Below are positions 62,580-64,000 of a stretch of 64,000 bases of DNA, piece after piece. The stretch lies in the NCBI RefSeq assembly GCF_009766105.1, contig NZ_LMUH01000022.1, positions 285,545-349,544 of the forward strand, given 5' to 3'. This DNA is from Granulicella sp. S156. Lineage in GTDB: Bacteria > Acidobacteriota > Terriglobia > Terriglobales > Acidobacteriaceae. The translations under genes and the position numbers were made by a program. How positions within the stretch are numbered: position 1 is the first letter of the stretch; each line of letters opens with the position of its first letter. Below the pieces are notes generated by a model. That model saw nothing but the letters and a program-made list of their open reading frames with translations. It searched no databases and was not told the DNA's origin.

Positions 62580-63359
62580 ATGACTGTGCTCACACTCGCT
62601 CTTTTCCTGCAGGACGCCACACCCGACCAGCTGGCCACCCCGCCGGTCGCCACGCAATCCAGCGCGCTCACGGAGATGCTGCACAACAGCGGCCCGATGG
62701 CCTTTACCGTACTGGGGATTCTCCTCCTGGCCAGCATCTTTTCCTGGGCCATCATGCTTTCGAAGTGGCGTAGCTTCAAATCAGCCGAGAAGCAGAGCCG
62801 CCGATTCGTCAAGGCCTTTCGCAAGTCGGGACGGTTGAGCGAGATCGCGGCGGTGGCCGACCAGTTCCGCCCCAGCCCCTTCGTCTCGGTCTTCCATGAG
62901 ATTCACGACGAGTACATGCGGCAGAGCGGAGGCCGCGGCACCCCCCCCAATCCGCAGGCGATGGAACGCGCTGCGCAGACCGCCTCCAGCGAAGCGGTCA
63001 CTGTCATGGAACGCCGTATGACCTGGCTCGCAACTATCGCGCAATCCGCCACCTTCATAGGCCTATTCGGAACGGTGATGGGCATCATCAACGCGTTTCA
63101 TGGGCTCGGAACCGAAGGTGCCGCGACACTGCGGGCAGTCGCTCCGGGTATCAGTGAGGCTCTTATTACGACTGCCGCCGGCCTGGTGGTCGCCGTCCCC
63201 GCGCTTATCGGTTACAACCAGCTCACGGCGCGGCTGCGCGAGTTCGCGGCCCGCTCCGACGACTTCGGTCGCGAGCTGCTGAACGCCATCGAAAACGCTG
63301 CGCTCATCCCTCCGGCCGCACCGCCGGTTCAGGAAGAGCTTCTCCGGAGGACGCGCTAG
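62580..63359 (+). CDS. MotA/TolQ/ExbB proton channel protein
   Basis: 259 residues. One N-terminal helix (about 42-62) and two later helices (IAQSATFIGLFGTVMGIINA and ISEALITTAAGLVVAVPALI), the typical TolQ/ExbB layout, with the threonine-rich proton path in the last. Builds the pentameric motor that uses the proton gradient to energise the outer membrane. A run of eight C at 62941-62948 encodes part of GRGTPPNPQ. Two bases separate its stop from the next gene. Confidence 0.92.
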   Translation: MTVLTLALFLQDATPDQLATPPVATQSSALTEMLHNSGPMAFTVLGILLLASIFSWAIMLSKWRSFKSAEKQSRRFVKAFRKSGRLSEIAAVADQFRPSPFVSVFHEIHDEYMRQSGGRGTPPNPQAMERAAQTASSEAVTVMERRMTWLATIAQSATFIGLFGTVMGIINAFHGLGTEGAATLRAVAPGISEALITTAAGLVVAVPALIGYNQLTARLREFAARSDDFGRELLNAIENAALIPPAAPPVQEELLRRTR

Positions 63360-63361
63360 CC

Positions 63362-63769
63362 ATGGCCTTCTCTTCCAGCGGACGCACGCAGACGGCGCTT
63401 GCCGACATCAACATCACGCCCCTGGTGGATGTCGTGCTCGTGCTGCTGCTCATCTTCATGTTGACCGCGCCAGTGCTGCAAAGCGGCATCGTGGTCGCCG
63501 TGCCGCAGACCCGCAGCGTGAACCAGCTCACGGAAGAACACACCGTCATCACCATCGACAAGGACCAGAACGTCTTCCTGCAGGACAAGCCGGTGAACAT
63601 CCACGACCTGGCCGCACAGCTGGGTTCGACACCGAAGAACACCAAGCGCGTCGTCTACGTCCGCGCCGACCAGAAGGTCCCCTTCGGCTCGTTTGCCTCC
63701 GTGATGGATGCCGTCAAACAGGCAGGCATCACGAACATCAGTATCGTGACGCAGCCGATCGAAAAATAG
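63362..63769 (+). CDS. TolR/ExbD biopolymer transport protein
   Basis: 135 residues. Single N-terminal helix with the essential Asp in INITPLVDVVLVLLLIFMLT, then a periplasmic domain ending KVPFGSFASVMDAVKQAGIT, the ExbD/TolR C-terminal motif. It works inside the TolQ/ExbB ring. The gene is in tight operon with the channel gene and the TolA/TonB-like gene. Confidence 0.93.
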   Translation: MAFSSSGRTQTALADINITPLVDVVLVLLLIFMLTAPVLQSGIVVAVPQTRSVNQLTEEHTVITIDKDQNVFLQDKPVNIHDLAAQLGSTPKNTKRVVYVRADQKVPFGSFASVMDAVKQAGITNISIVTQPIEK

Positions 63770-63790
63770 CTAACAAAAGACTGAAGAATC

Positions 63791-64000
63791 ATGAGCACCT
63801 ACGCCACCACGAGCGATGAACAGGACGACCGATTCGGCAGCGGCGTTGCCGGAGCGATCCTGCTGCACGTCGCGGTTGTCTGCGGGCTTGCCGCAGCGGT
63901 GTTTATTGAACACATCCGCAACCCCCATTGGGGCGAAGACACCTCCTCCGTCGGAGCGATTCAGGCGTCGATCGTCTCGGCAATTCCCTTGCCTCCCAAA
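63791..64000 (+). CDS. TolA/TonB-like protein, 3' end outside window
   Basis: First 70 codons visible. A cytoplasmic stretch (MSTYATTSDEQDDRFGSGVA) leads into a single helix (GAILLHVAVVCGLAAAVFIE) that would sit next to the ExbB/ExbD motor, followed by the start of a periplasmic, proline-containing region (IVSAIPLPPK). This is the usual beginning of TonB or TolA energy transducers; which one cannot be told without the C terminus. Confidence 0.75.
   Translation, partial: MSTYATTSDEQDDRFGSGVAGAILLHVAVVCGLAAAVFIEHIRNPHWGEDTSSVGAIQASIVSAIPLPPK

Overview
The window looks like a chromosomal segment of an acidobacterium, probably class Terriglobia (Granulicella/Edaphobacter/Terriglobus-like). The reasons are the GC-rich coding style, a hopanoid operon containing shc, hpnH, hpnA and hpnG, a large secreted S53 (kumamolisin-type) protease with Ig-like repeats, a split F-ATPase locus, and families of intergenic palindromic repeats of a kind I associate with that group. 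The taxonomic call is an inference; no rRNA or tRNA gene was seen.

Layout. 1-14217 (+): NADH dehydrogenase operon nuoD-E-F-G-H-J-K-L-M-N. It carries a small gene between nuoD and nuoE, a DsbA-like thioredoxin between nuoF and nuoG, and a 29-codon membrane microprotein locked between nuoJ and nuoK by TAATG overlaps. nuoI is not in its usual place. 14418-16294 (-): F0 part of the ATP synthase (atpZ-, atpI-like, atpB, atpE) without the F1 genes. 16393-23211: lysS, a MocR-like aminotransferase, a YmdB phosphodiesterase, an FAH-family hydratase and malate synthase, separated by repeat-filled spacers. 23395-27325: Ku and three-domain LigD, a complete bacterial NHEJ pair. 27489-31213: mmsA followed by an accessory patch (unknown gene flanked by a duplicated mmsA tail, an LEA-like 11-residue repeat protein, a chloramphenicol acetyltransferase-like gene). 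31327-40068: ppk1, the S53 protease, and a catalytic plus non-catalytic M16 peptidase pair. 40217-42206: pdxS and pdxT with a foreign-looking gene between them. 42367-45885: haem-copper oxidase subunits II, I, III and a small CxxC membrane protein. 46132-48580: ABC exporter pair. 49126-57515 (-): a zinc alcohol dehydrogenase, then what reads as one long operon ispH-shc-hpnH-LSm-like gene-vapBC-hpnA-hpnG for isoprenoid supply, squalene cyclisation and adenosylhopane processing. 57618-59816 (-): a small ORF, a metallothionein, and recN. 59921-62350 (-): an Hcp-like gene, a candidate L,D-transpeptidase-like effector and two exported paralogous candidate immunity proteins. 62580-64000 (+): TolQ/ExbB, TolR/ExbD and the start of a TolA/TonB-like gene.

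The most interesting discovery is the block 59921-62350. It has the layout of an orphan Hcp effector-immunity island, and the spacer between the two candidate immunity genes is a decayed copy of the effector 3' end that still ends in the same TGATG overlap. This shows an ancestral duplication of the effector-immunity pair. Other leads are the nuoJ/nuoK microprotein, the VapBC pair translationally coupled to hpnA, the LSm-like gene in the hopanoid operon, the secreted 11-mer repeat protein, and the duplicated 3' end plus terminator of mmsA.

Functionally, respiration dominates: complex I, an A-type cytochrome oxidase branch and F0. Membrane adaptation (hopanoids), double-strand break repair (Ku/LigD, RecN), vitamin B6 synthesis (PdxS/PdxT) and envelope energisation (Tol/Exb) follow.
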